Origin: an uncultured Oscillospiraceae bacterium
GTDB taxonomy: Bacteria; Bacillota; Clostridia; Oscillospirales; Oscillospiraceae
Length of the DNA stretch: 64,000 nucleotides
Assembly: GCA_910584045.1 (NCBI GenBank)
Contig: CAJTYO010000003.1
Coordinates: 44,837-108,836, forward strand
Direction of reading: 5' to 3'
The notes under the pieces are model-generated. The model saw only the letters and a list, made by a program, of their open reading frames with translations, made no database searches and was not told the DNA's origin. The translations under genes and the position numbers were made by a program. This document shows positions 37,517 through 44,757 of the stretch, piece after piece. How positions within the stretch are numbered: position 1 is the first letter of the stretch; every line of letters starts with the position of its first letter.

Positions 37517-37962
37517 ATCTCCCGACAGTTCATCAGGCGCAGCAGGGTGCGGGCTGTGTCATAGGCCTTTTCCGGCCTGCCGTCCCCGCCTCCCGCCAGC
37601 AGCACCGCCCCCCGTTTCACCCTGGCGATGGGGGTTTCCCCCCTGTAAAACTTTGCGGAGAAATAGGTCTGTAATCTGCTGGCCACATCCAGAAGCCGCC
37701 CTGTCAGCTCCGAGAAGTAGATAGGCGAAGCAATGAGAATGCTGTCGCAGTCTTGTATATAGTCGTACACAATCTGCATCCCGTCCCCAATAGCACAGCC
37801 CTCCCGCGTCCTGCAGGCCCGGCAGTCCACGCACGGGGCAATATCGCATCGGTAGGCGTTCACCACCATGCGCTCCCCCTCCAGCCGCGCCTCCACCTGG
37901 CGCAGAAGCCCGGCAGTATCGCCGTCGGGCCGGGGCGAGCCGTTCAAAATCAGCGTTTTCAT
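37408..37962 (-). CDS. Flavodoxin-like NAD(P)H-dependent FMN oxidoreductase
   Basis: 184 residues. The N-terminal FMN phosphate loop is NGSPRPDGDT; ILIASPIYFSELTGRLLD is the second flavin contact block. CVDCRACRTREGC is the cysteine patch seen in the iron-sulfur flavoprotein/flavodoxin_2-type reductases of anaerobes. The substrate is unknown. GGGGAGGTTCCT precedes the ATG. Confidence 0.85.
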   Translation of the reverse strand: MKTLILNGSPRPDGDTAGLLRQVEARLEGERMVVNAYRCDIAPCVDCRACRTREGCAIGDGMQIVYDYIQDCDSILIASPIYFSELTGRLLDVASRLQTYFSAKFYRGETPIARVKRGAVLLAGGGDGRPEKAYDTARTLLRLMNCREIYPLVCAHDTDRRPAAADGAALAGAEEIARFFNREA

Positions 37963-38082
37963 AGGAACCTCCCCGCGGCAGGCCGCCGCGTTTTTCGTAT
38001 AAACATGGGCCTATTGTAGCAGGAATCCTCCCCCTCGTCCACCGTTTTCTGCCGCCGGCCTCACTTGAAAGAAGGAAGCGCC

Positions 38083-38847
38083 ATGCTTAAACAGATCATC
38101 CCCATCGTCCGGGAGGCGGGGCAGATTGTCCTCTCCGCTCGGGACGTGTGGGCCCGTACCCACGAGAAGACCTCCGCCGCCGACCTGGTGACGGAGTACG
38201 ACCTGGCGGTGGAAAATTTCCTGAAGGAGAGGCTGCCGCCCCTGATCCCCGGCTCCGTCTTTTTTGGCGAGGAGGAGGCGGAGAACGCTGACCCCTCCTG
38301 CGGCTGGGCCTTCATCGTAGACCCCATCGACGGCACCACCAACTTTGTCCGAGGTCTGAAGCAGAGCGCCGTCTCCGTGGCTCTGGCCCATGACGGCGAA
38401 ACGGTCTGCGGCGTGGTATACGACCCCTTCAAGGACGAGCTGTTTTCCGCCCGGCGGGGCGGCGGCGCGTTTCTCAACGGCGACCCCATCCATGTCAGCG
38501 CCCGCCCCCTGTCGGAGGGCGTTTTCGGCATGGGCACCGCCATCTACCGCCGGGAGTATCTGGCTCCCACCATGCGCCTGACGGAGCAGTTGTTCCGCCG
38601 CAGCTGCGATTTCCGCCGCCTGGGGGCGGCGGCGCTGGACCTGTGCGCTGTGGCCTGCGGCCGGACGGAGCTGTTTTTCGAGTACAGCCTGTGCCCCTGG
38701 GACCATGCGGCGGGCGCACTGATCGTCACCGAGGCCGGCGGCGTGATCTCCACACTGACCGGCGGTCCCCTGTCCCTGACCGAGCGGTGCAGCGTGTGGG
38801 CCAGCAATCAAATAAATAAAGACATCCTTAACGAGCTGGAGGTGTAA
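38083..38847 (+). CDS. Inositol monophosphatase family protein
   Basis: 254 residues from the ATG at 38083 (GAAGGAAGCGCC upstream). Metal-site motifs: GEEEAE, DPIDGTTNFVRG and CPWDHAAGALIVTEAGG. The family hydrolyses inositol phosphates or related sugar phosphates and some members are Mg-dependent 3'-nucleotidases; the substrate cannot be told here. It is the first gene of a five-gene run that continues with lspA 3 nt downstream. Confidence 0.9.
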   Translation: MLKQIIPIVREAGQIVLSARDVWARTHEKTSAADLVTEYDLAVENFLKERLPPLIPGSVFFGEEEAENADPSCGWAFIVDPIDGTTNFVRGLKQSAVSVALAHDGETVCGVVYDPFKDELFSARRGGGAFLNGDPIHVSARPLSEGVFGMGTAIYRREYLAPTMRLTEQLFRRSCDFRRLGAAALDLCAVACGRTELFFEYSLCPWDHAAGALIVTEAGGVISTLTGGPLSLTERCSVWASNQINKDILNELEV

Positions 38848-38850
38848 CCG

Positions 38851-39342
38851 ATGCCCTATATCCTTGCCATCGTCCTCTGCGTGGCTGCGGACCAGGCCGT
38901 GAAATACTACGTGGTATCCCATCTGGCCCTGTACGAGACGGCCCCTCTGCTGCCGGGGGTGGTGGAGCTGTTCCACATCCAGAATACAGGCGGCGGCTTC
39001 TCCATCCTGGCGGGGCACACCTGGATTTTGACCCTCCTGACGGCGGCGCTGATGGCCGTCATCGCAGCGCTGCTGGTGAAGAGGACATTCTCCCACCCCC
39101 TGGCCATGTGGACGCTGACGACCATTCTGGGGGGCGGCCTGGGAAATTTGATTGACCGGGTGCGCCTGGGATACGTGGTGGACATGTTTAACTTTCAGTT
39201 CATGCGCTACCCGGTGTTCAACGTGGCGGACATCCTGGTGGTCTGCGGCACCATCGGCTTTGCCGCATACTACATTTTCCTCCACGATAAGCTGACGGAG
39301 AAGAAAAAAAATGAGACCGATTCATCTGACGGCGTCCAGTGA
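38851..39342 (+). CDS. lspA: Lipoprotein signal peptidase (signal peptidase II)
   Basis: 163 residues with four membrane spans. The catalytic Asp pair is in YVVDMFNF and VFNVADILV; the family block VVELFHIQNTGGGFSIL has Gly where Ala is usual. It cleaves diacylated prolipoproteins at the membrane. The hydrophilic tail overlaps the start of the pseudouridine-synthase gene by 32 nt. Confidence 0.94.
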   Translation: MPYILAIVLCVAADQAVKYYVVSHLALYETAPLLPGVVELFHIQNTGGGFSILAGHTWILTLLTAALMAVIAALLVKRTFSHPLAMWTLTTILGGGLGNLIDRVRLGYVVDMFNFQFMRYPVFNVADILVVCGTIGFAAYYIFLHDKLTEKKKNETDSSDGVQ

Positions 39343-40225
39343 GGACGCCGGGGTCCGCCTGGACAGCTTTCTTGCCGCCCTGCCGGAGCTGACCCGCTCC
39401 GCCGCCGCCCGGCTTATCGAGACGGGACAGGTGGCGGTAAACGGCAGACCCGCCCTCAAAAGCTGCAAGCTCGCCGGCGGCGAGGAGATCACCGCCGTCC
39501 TGCCGGACCCGGAGCCCGCGGAGGCCCTGCCCCAGAACATCCCCCTGGACGTGGTCTACGAGGACGCCGACGTGATCGTGGTGAACAAGCCAGCGGGCCT
39601 GGTGGTCCACCCCGCGCCGGGGCATCCGGACGGGACATTGGTCAACGCCCTGCTGCACCACTGTGCCGGCAGCCTCAGCGGCGTGGGCGGCGCGCTGCGC
39701 CCGGGCATCGTCCACCGCATCGACCGGGACACCAGCGGCCTTATCATCGCCGCCAAGAACGACGCCGCCCACCAGTCTCTGGCCGCCCAGCTCCAGGACC
39801 ACACCCTGGCCCGGACCTATGAGGCGGTGGCCCTGGGAAATCTGCGGGAGGACCGGGGCACGGTGGACGCGCCCATCGGCCGCTGCCATACGGACCGGAA
39901 AAAGATGGCCGTCGCCGAGCGGGGCGGCCGGCCCGCCGTGACCCACTGGGAGGTTATAGAGCGCTTTCCGGGCTTCACCCACCTCCGCTGCCGCCTGGAG
40001 ACGGGCCGGACCCACCAGATCCGGGTCCATATGGCCTGCATCGGCCACCCTCTGTACGGGGATACGGTGTACGGAACAAAAAAGCCTGTGCCCGGTCTCA
40101 CCGGCCAGTGTCTCCACGCGGTGGGCCTGAAGTTTCTGCACCCCCGCACCGGTGAGATGGTGGAGCTGACCTGTCCGGTCAGCGAGGAATTTGCCGCCGT
40201 GCTGGACAGGCTGCGGCGGCTGTAA
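39311..40225 (+). CDS. RluA-family 23S rRNA pseudouridine synthase (RluD-like)
   Basis: 304 residues. An N-terminal S4 RNA-binding domain (about 14-65) is followed by the catalytic domain with HRIDRDTSG (catalytic Asp 138), VNKPAGLVVHP and the RTHQIRVHM block. RluD isomerises uridines in helix 69 of 23S rRNA; the exact target here is inferred. The start lies inside lspA, so the genes are coupled. The lspA-rluD order is common in Firmicutes. Confidence 0.9.
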   Translation: MRPIHLTASSEDAGVRLDSFLAALPELTRSAAARLIETGQVAVNGRPALKSCKLAGGEEITAVLPDPEPAEALPQNIPLDVVYEDADVIVVNKPAGLVVHPAPGHPDGTLVNALLHHCAGSLSGVGGALRPGIVHRIDRDTSGLIIAAKNDAAHQSLAAQLQDHTLARTYEAVALGNLREDRGTVDAPIGRCHTDRKKMAVAERGGRPAVTHWEVIERFPGFTHLRCRLETGRTHQIRVHMACIGHPLYGDTVYGTKKPVPGLTGQCLHAVGLKFLHPRTGEMVELTCPVSEEFAAVLDRLRRL

Positions 40226-40247
40226 AGTCAGAAAGGAGCTATCAGCA

Positions 40248-41147
40248 ATGGATCAGCTGCTTCGCGCCATAACAAAGGACGGCATGGTAAAAGCCGCCGT
40301 CGTGACCACAAAGGAGCTCACCGAGCGGGCTCGAAACATCCAGAAATCCCTCCCCGCCGCCACGGCGGCCCTGGGCCGGACCCTGGCCGCCGCCTCTATG
40401 ATGGGCAGCGCTCTCAAGGAGGACGGCGCCAGCCTGACCTTACAGATCAAGGGCGGCGGCCCTCTGGGGACGGTGTTGGCCGTATCCGACAGCCAGGGCT
40501 GCGTCTGGGGATATGTCCAGAATCCCCAAGTGGACCTGCCCCTGCGCCCGGACGGGAAGCTGGATGTAGGCCGCGCCGTGGGCGGCGAGGGAACCCTGAC
40601 GGTCATCAGGGACCTGGGGATGAAGGAGCCCTATATCGGCTCCGTGGAGCTCCTCAGCGGCGAGATCGCCGAGGATCTGGCGGCCTACTTCGCAGAGAGC
40701 GAGCAGGTTCCCACAGCCTGTGCCCTGGGGGTCCTGGTGGACCGGGACCAGAGCGTGAAGGCCGCCGGCGGGTATCTTATCCAGCTGCTCCCCGGCGCGG
40801 GGGAGGACGTGATCGCCCGGGTGGAGGGCGGCGTGCTGGCCGCCGGACCGGTGACGGCCCTGCTGGAGAAGGACCCCAGCCCGGAGGCCCTGCTGCGGAC
40901 GGTGCTCAGCGACTTCGAGGTGGATATCCTGGAGACGAGCCCCGTCGAGTACCGCTGCTATTGCAGCCGCGACCGTGTGGAGCGGGCCCTCATCAGCATG
41001 GGCGTGGACGAACTGGAGGACCTGCTGGCGGAACAGGGCGGCTGCGAGCTGGGCTGCCAGTTCTGCGACAAGGTGTACAAGTTTACCGCCGGTGAGCTGC
41101 AGGCGCTGATTGATGAAATGCGGGCGCAGAAGAGGGAAGATAAATGA
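40248..41147 (+). CDS. hslO: Redox-regulated chaperone Hsp33
   Basis: 299 residues from the ATG at 40248 (GAAAGGAGCTATCAGCA). The N-terminal domain has LPAATAALGRTLAAASMMG; the C-terminal zinc centre is RCYCSRDRVERAL and CELGCQFCDKVYKF. Hsp33 becomes a holdase when its cysteines are oxidised. The CxC pair reads CYC. It ends with an ATGA overlap to the hydrolase gene. Confidence 0.94.
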   Translation: MDQLLRAITKDGMVKAAVVTTKELTERARNIQKSLPAATAALGRTLAAASMMGSALKEDGASLTLQIKGGGPLGTVLAVSDSQGCVWGYVQNPQVDLPLRPDGKLDVGRAVGGEGTLTVIRDLGMKEPYIGSVELLSGEIAEDLAAYFAESEQVPTACALGVLVDRDQSVKAAGGYLIQLLPGAGEDVIARVEGGVLAAGPVTALLEKDPSPEALLRTVLSDFEVDILETSPVEYRCYCSRDRVERALISMGVDELEDLLAEQGGCELGCQFCDKVYKFTAGELQALIDEMRAQKREDK

Positions 41148-42070
41148 GGCTTGTACGGAAGGTTGTCAAGCTCGTCCTGCTGGCAGTTCTTGTGCTTCTC
41201 ATACTCCTTATATCGCTGGTGATTTGGATCGTGCTGCGGCCCGCAGTTCCAGACAACTACACAAAAACCGTCCGAACCGGCGGCGAAATTGAGGCCGCCT
41301 ACCTTGCCTCGGGCCGCCATACGGTCAAATACACCGAAGCCGAGGCCCCGGGTGATTGGAAAAAATTCGAGATATATTACCCTGAGGAAGTGGCGGAGAG
41401 CGGGGATACATACCCCGTGGTGGTTCTTGTCAACGGCACGGGAATCGCAGGGTCCAAGTACAGGGCGCTGTTCCGCCACCTGGCCTCCTGGGGCTTCATC
41501 GCACTGGGCACCGAGGACCCCAGCACCTGCACCGGAGCCTCCGCCGACGCGGCACTTGCCTGGCTTTTGGAGGAAAACGACAGAGAGAACAGTCTGTTTT
41601 ACAAAAAGGTGGATCTGGACAATATTGGCATCTCTGGTCACTCCCAGGGGGGCGTGGGCGTGTTCAATGCCGTGACCGTCAATAGCCACAGCAGCCTGTA
41701 TAAGACCGCCGTGGCTCTTTCCCCCACCAACGAGGAGGGGGCCGCCGCGCTGAATATGTTCTATGATCTGACCCGGCTCTCCATTCCCGCCCTCCTGCTG
41801 GCGGGCACGGAAGGAGATTTCGAGACCAAGCTGGTTATCCCCTTTGAGCAGATGGAGAAGATGTACCGCCGGATGGACGTGCCCAAGGCCATGGCACGGC
41901 GAACAGGCAGTGCGCATGAGCAAATGCTCTATGAGGCGGACGGGTATGTGACGGCCTGGCTCATGTGGCAGCTGCAAGGCGACGAAACTGCCGCCAGGGC
42001 TTTTACCGGCCTCACCCCAGAGCTGGCATGCAACGCATTGTATCAGGATCAGAGAATTGACCTGGAATAA
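41144..42070 (+). CDS. Membrane-anchored alpha/beta hydrolase
   Basis: 308 residues. An N-terminal anchor (about 8-32) is followed by an extracytoplasmic or membrane-bound alpha/beta hydrolase of the dienelactone hydrolase/chlorophyllase type: VVVLVNGTGI, nucleophile elbow GHSQGG and AVALSPTNEEG, ending in SAHEQMLYEADG with the catalytic His. The substrate is unknown. It is coupled to hslO and closed by a terminator. Confidence 0.82.
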   Translation: MRLVRKVVKLVLLAVLVLLILLISLVIWIVLRPAVPDNYTKTVRTGGEIEAAYLASGRHTVKYTEAEAPGDWKKFEIYYPEEVAESGDTYPVVVLVNGTGIAGSKYRALFRHLASWGFIALGTEDPSTCTGASADAALAWLLEENDRENSLFYKKVDLDNIGISGHSQGGVGVFNAVTVNSHSSLYKTAVALSPTNEEGAAALNMFYDLTRLSIPALLLAGTEGDFETKLVIPFEQMEKMYRRMDVPKAMARRTGSAHEQMLYEADGYVTAWLMWQLQGDETAARAFTGLTPELACNALYQDQRIDLE

Positions 42071-42075
42071 ACGGG

Positions 42076-42116
42076 GAGGACCGCCGGGGATTGCCCGGCG
42101 GTCCTCACACTTTTTC
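42076..42116 (+). terminator. Terminator of the IMPase-lspA-rluD-hslO-hydrolase run
   Basis: A perfect 13-bp stem (42076-42088 with 42094-42106), 5-nt loop, then ACACTTTTTCT. Confidence 0.88.
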
Positions 42117-42280
42117 TCGAAAAAGATTCAAAAGAACGTTGGCCTTGAGACTAAAAACCAATACTATTCCAGGATTTCTGCCCGGCGTTAGGCGGGCAGA
42201 GCCCGCCCCAGCCCTAAGCCGCCACAGGCGGCCCACGAGTGACGCTATGGCTCTTCTAATCTGGGAATCGCATCAGACTG

Positions 42281-43552
42281 TCAGAACATCTCAATATACG
42301 CGTCTCTCTCCGCGCCCACGGAGACATACTTGATGGGACAGCCCACCGCCCGCTCCAGATAGGCGATATACTCCAGCGCCGCTTGAGGCAGGTCCTCCTT
42401 TTTCCGGCACCCGGACACGTCGCCGAAGCCGGGGAGATATTCGTAAATGGGCCTGGCCCGGTCCAGACGCGCACCGGTGGGGAAGTCGTCCACCCGCTGG
42501 CCGTCGATCTCATACGCAGTGCACACAGGGACCTTCTCCATGCCGGAGAGCACATCCAGCTTGGTCAGGGCAATCTCCGTGGCCCCCTGCATCATCGCGC
42601 CGTAGCGGCTGGCCACCACGTCAAAGCCGCCCACCCGGCGGGGCCGCCCAGTGGCCGCGCCATACTCGCCGCCGGCCTCCCGGAGCGCGTGTGCCTCCTC
42701 GCCGAAAAACTCGCAGGTGAAGGGCCCCTCGCCCACGCAGCTGGAGTAGGCCTTCATGATGCCGATGGAGCCGTCCAGCTTATGGCCGGGAATACCGGCC
42801 CCCACGGGGGCATAGGCCGCGATGGACGAGGAGCTGGAGGTGTAGGGGAAGATGCCGAAGTCGATATCCCGCAGGGCCCCCAGCTGAGCCTCGAAGAGGA
42901 CGTTCTTCCCCTGGCCGATGACCTCGTTGAGGTAGCGTGTGGTGTCGCACACGAAGTCCGCCCAGGGCAGGCCGAACTCCCGCAGCCAGGCCATCACGTC
43001 CTCCGTACGGATGGGCTCATGGCCGTAGCCCTTCTCCACCGTCAGATTCTTCCACTCCACGATGTCTGCAAGATGCTCTGCGTGGGCCTCCAGGTCCAGC
43101 AGGTCGCCCATGCGGAGGGTTTTCTTCATATATTTGTCCGCGTAGACGGGGGCTATGCCCCGGCGGGTGGAACCGAACTTCTTCCCCGCCAGCCGGTCCT
43201 CCTCCAGCCCGTCCAGCAGCTTGTGGTAGGGCATACAGATAGTTGCCTTGTCGCTGATCTTTAAATTCTCCGGCGTGACGGCGATGCCGCCCTCCCGGAG
43301 GCGGGCCGCCTCAGCGCACAGGTGCTCCACATCTACCACCATGCCGGGGCCCAGCACGTTGACCGTGCCGTCCCGGAGGATGCCGGAGGGCATCAGGTTC
43401 AGGATGAATTTTCCCTTGTCGTTGACCACGGTGTGACCGGCGTTGTTGCCGCCCTGGTAGCGAACGACTACGTCATAGCGCTCGCTGAGCAGGTCCACCA
43501 TACGGCCCTTGCCCTCGTCGCCCCAGTTGACGCCCACGATTGCAGTTAGCAT
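42281..43552 (-). CDS. purA: Adenylosuccinate synthetase
   Basis: 423 residues. Makes adenylosuccinate from IMP and Asp with GTP. Motifs: VGVNWGDEGKGR, GGNNAGHTVV, FGSTRRGIAP and the GTP block near the C-terminus. The ATG at 43552 follows GGGGGATAAGAAA and gives the standard N-terminus MLTAIVGVNWG; open codons upstream are excluded. Confidence 0.96.
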   Translation of the reverse strand: MLTAIVGVNWGDEGKGRMVDLLSERYDVVVRYQGGNNAGHTVVNDKGKFILNLMPSGILRDGTVNVLGPGMVVDVEHLCAEAARLREGGIAVTPENLKISDKATICMPYHKLLDGLEEDRLAGKKFGSTRRGIAPVYADKYMKKTLRMGDLLDLEAHAEHLADIVEWKNLTVEKGYGHEPIRTEDVMAWLREFGLPWADFVCDTTRYLNEVIGQGKNVLFEAQLGALRDIDFGIFPYTSSSSSIAAYAPVGAGIPGHKLDGSIGIMKAYSSCVGEGPFTCEFFGEEAHALREAGGEYGAATGRPRRVGGFDVVASRYGAMMQGATEIALTKLDVLSGMEKVPVCTAYEIDGQRVDDFPTGARLDRARPIYEYLPGFGDVSGCRKKEDLPQAALEYIAYLERAVGCPIKYVSVGAERDAYIEMF

Positions 43553-43617
43553 TTTCTTATCCCCCAGACTGTCTGTCGTATACCGGCGCGGCGGCATCTG
43601 CGCCCGCACCGCTTGAA

Positions 43618-43646
43618 AGCATATCACATATTCAGGGCAATTACAA
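43618..43646 (-). promoter_or_regulatory. Sigma-A promoter of purA
   Basis: On the minus strand TTGTAA (43646-43641), a 17-nt spacer and TATGCT (43623-43618), 66 nt before the start. No purine riboswitch was seen in the leader. Confidence 0.72.
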
Positions 43647-43781
43647 TCCCCTCTTTACCGACTCTTTTTTCTTTTCGCGTCGATACGTATCTATGAAATT
43701 TTTCATTTGTCGAAATGATGGAACAGGCAGTTATCCGCCATGGACAACTGCCCGAAAAACGGAACATAGAAAAATTGGAGG

Positions 43782-44024
43782 TCATCGCGCATTAAAATCA
43801 GACATTTCCTCTGAATAGTCAATAATAACCTTTTTGCAGTCTCTGCATAAATAAGCCGTAACAGCCGAACCTTTCCATGCAGATAACTCAGACAGTACCA
43901 CTGAGCCATCATGGAACGCAGCCCTTCCCAAAAGAGGCCTCTTTTCGCCTTTTAACCAAGCAATTTCTTGAGGGCTTTGGATCAAGCCTTTCTCCATCTC
44001 TTCTTCACAATAAGGACATCGCAT
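43782..44024 (-). CDS. DUF6487-like zinc-ribbon small protein
   Basis: 80 residues. CPYCEEEMEKGLIQS at the start and YLCRDCKKVIIDY near the end form a four-Cys zinc ribbon, the DUF6487 pattern. GAGGTGATTTCTAA precedes the ATG. The DNA is more AT-rich than that of its neighbours. Function unknown. Confidence 0.75.
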   Translation of the reverse strand: MRCPYCEEEMEKGLIQSPQEIAWLKGEKRPLLGRAAFHDGSVVLSELSAWKGSAVTAYLCRDCKKVIIDYSEEMSDFNAR

Positions 44025-44275
44025 TTAGAAATCACCTCTGCAAATTTCGAGATTTATTGCTCTGATTATATCACAGCCAGTTTTCAGCTTCAAGCTGTAA
44101 TTCATAAAGCCGCCATAGCTCCAGGCCAACAACGCAAAAAGTAAACGGGATTTTACCGGCTTGCACGCCAGTCTTCGTAAAACCGGACGATGCATTCGCC
44201 CAGGGCGGGACAGGGGCCGTACCGCCCTGTGAACTGTTTTTTCAAGACGGGGACGCGCCAGCTTCTCTCTCGAAA
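44025..44275. other. Non-coding stretch before the first BlaI module
   Basis: No gene-like frame, tRNA or strong terminator is seen; only an imperfect GC inverted repeat near 44200-44230. Confidence 0.5.
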
Positions 44276-44293
44276 GGTAAACATTTACTTACC
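44276..44293 (+). promoter_or_regulatory. BlaI-type operator 1
   Basis: GGTAA, an 8-nt centre and TTACC form an 18-bp dyad 8 nt upstream of the -35. It matches the second copy at 44342-44359 at 15 of 18 positions. Confidence 0.75.
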
Positions 44294-44301
44294 AAAAAAG
44301 G

Positions 44302-44330
44302 TTGACAAACGCTTACCATATTGTTATACT
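44302..44330 (+). promoter_or_regulatory. Sigma-A promoter of the first BlaI/M56 operon
   Basis: A perfect TTGACA (44302-44307), a 17-nt spacer and TATACT (44325-44330). It is flanked by two dyads, as expected for BlaI/MecI repression. Confidence 0.88.
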
Positions 44331-44341
44331 GGCAGAACAGA

Positions 44342-44359
44342 GGTAAACACTTGCTTACT
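44342..44359 (+). promoter_or_regulatory. BlaI-type operator 2
   Basis: GGTAA, an 8-nt centre and TTACT, 11 nt downstream of the -10. A repressor bound here would cover the transcription start. Confidence 0.72.
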
Positions 44360-44376
44360 TAAAAGGAGGGAGCGGT

Positions 44377-44757
44377 ATGAAAACGGAGCTATCCAACGGG
44401 GAGTGGACTTTGATGAAGGCGCTGTGGGACGGCGCACCCATGACCATTGCCCAGCTGACCGCCGCACTGCGGGAGGGGACGGGCTGGAGCAAGCACACCA
44501 TCATCTCCATGCTCTCCCGGCTGGAGGCCAAGGGGGCGGTGCGCTATCAGACCACCGGCAGGGCCAAGGTATACGCCCCCATCCTCCGGCGGGAGGACGC
44601 GGTGCGGCGGGAGGCCCGACACTTTCTGGACAAAGTATGCGACGGCCGGATGGGGGTGCTGCTCAACGCCATGGTGGACAGCCGGGCTCTGTCCCGGGAG
44701 GACATGGAGGAGCTGTCGTCCATTCTGGAGAAGGCGAAGGAGGAGAATTTGGGATGA
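44377..44757 (+). CDS. BlaI/MecI-family repressor
   Basis: 126 residues. The winged helix (about 5-75) has the signature LSNGEWTLMKALWDGAPMT and SKHTIISMLSRLEAKGAV, with YAPILRREDAVRREARHFLD leading into the dimer helices. Such repressors are cut when the partner M56 sensor is triggered. AAAAGGAGGGAGCGGT precedes the ATG, and the stop overlaps the sensor gene by ATGA. Two operators surround the promoter. Confidence 0.93.
   Translation: MKTELSNGEWTLMKALWDGAPMTIAQLTAALREGTGWSKHTIISMLSRLEAKGAVRYQTTGRAKVYAPILRREDAVRREARHFLDKVCDGRMGVLLNAMVDSRALSREDMEELSSILEKAKEENLG

Noticed and set aside
44190..44376. Possible longer N-terminus fused in frame to the first M56 sensor
   Set aside because: The open frame reaches back through the promoter, both operators and the BlaI gene in another frame; the ATGA overlap at 44754 is the true start.
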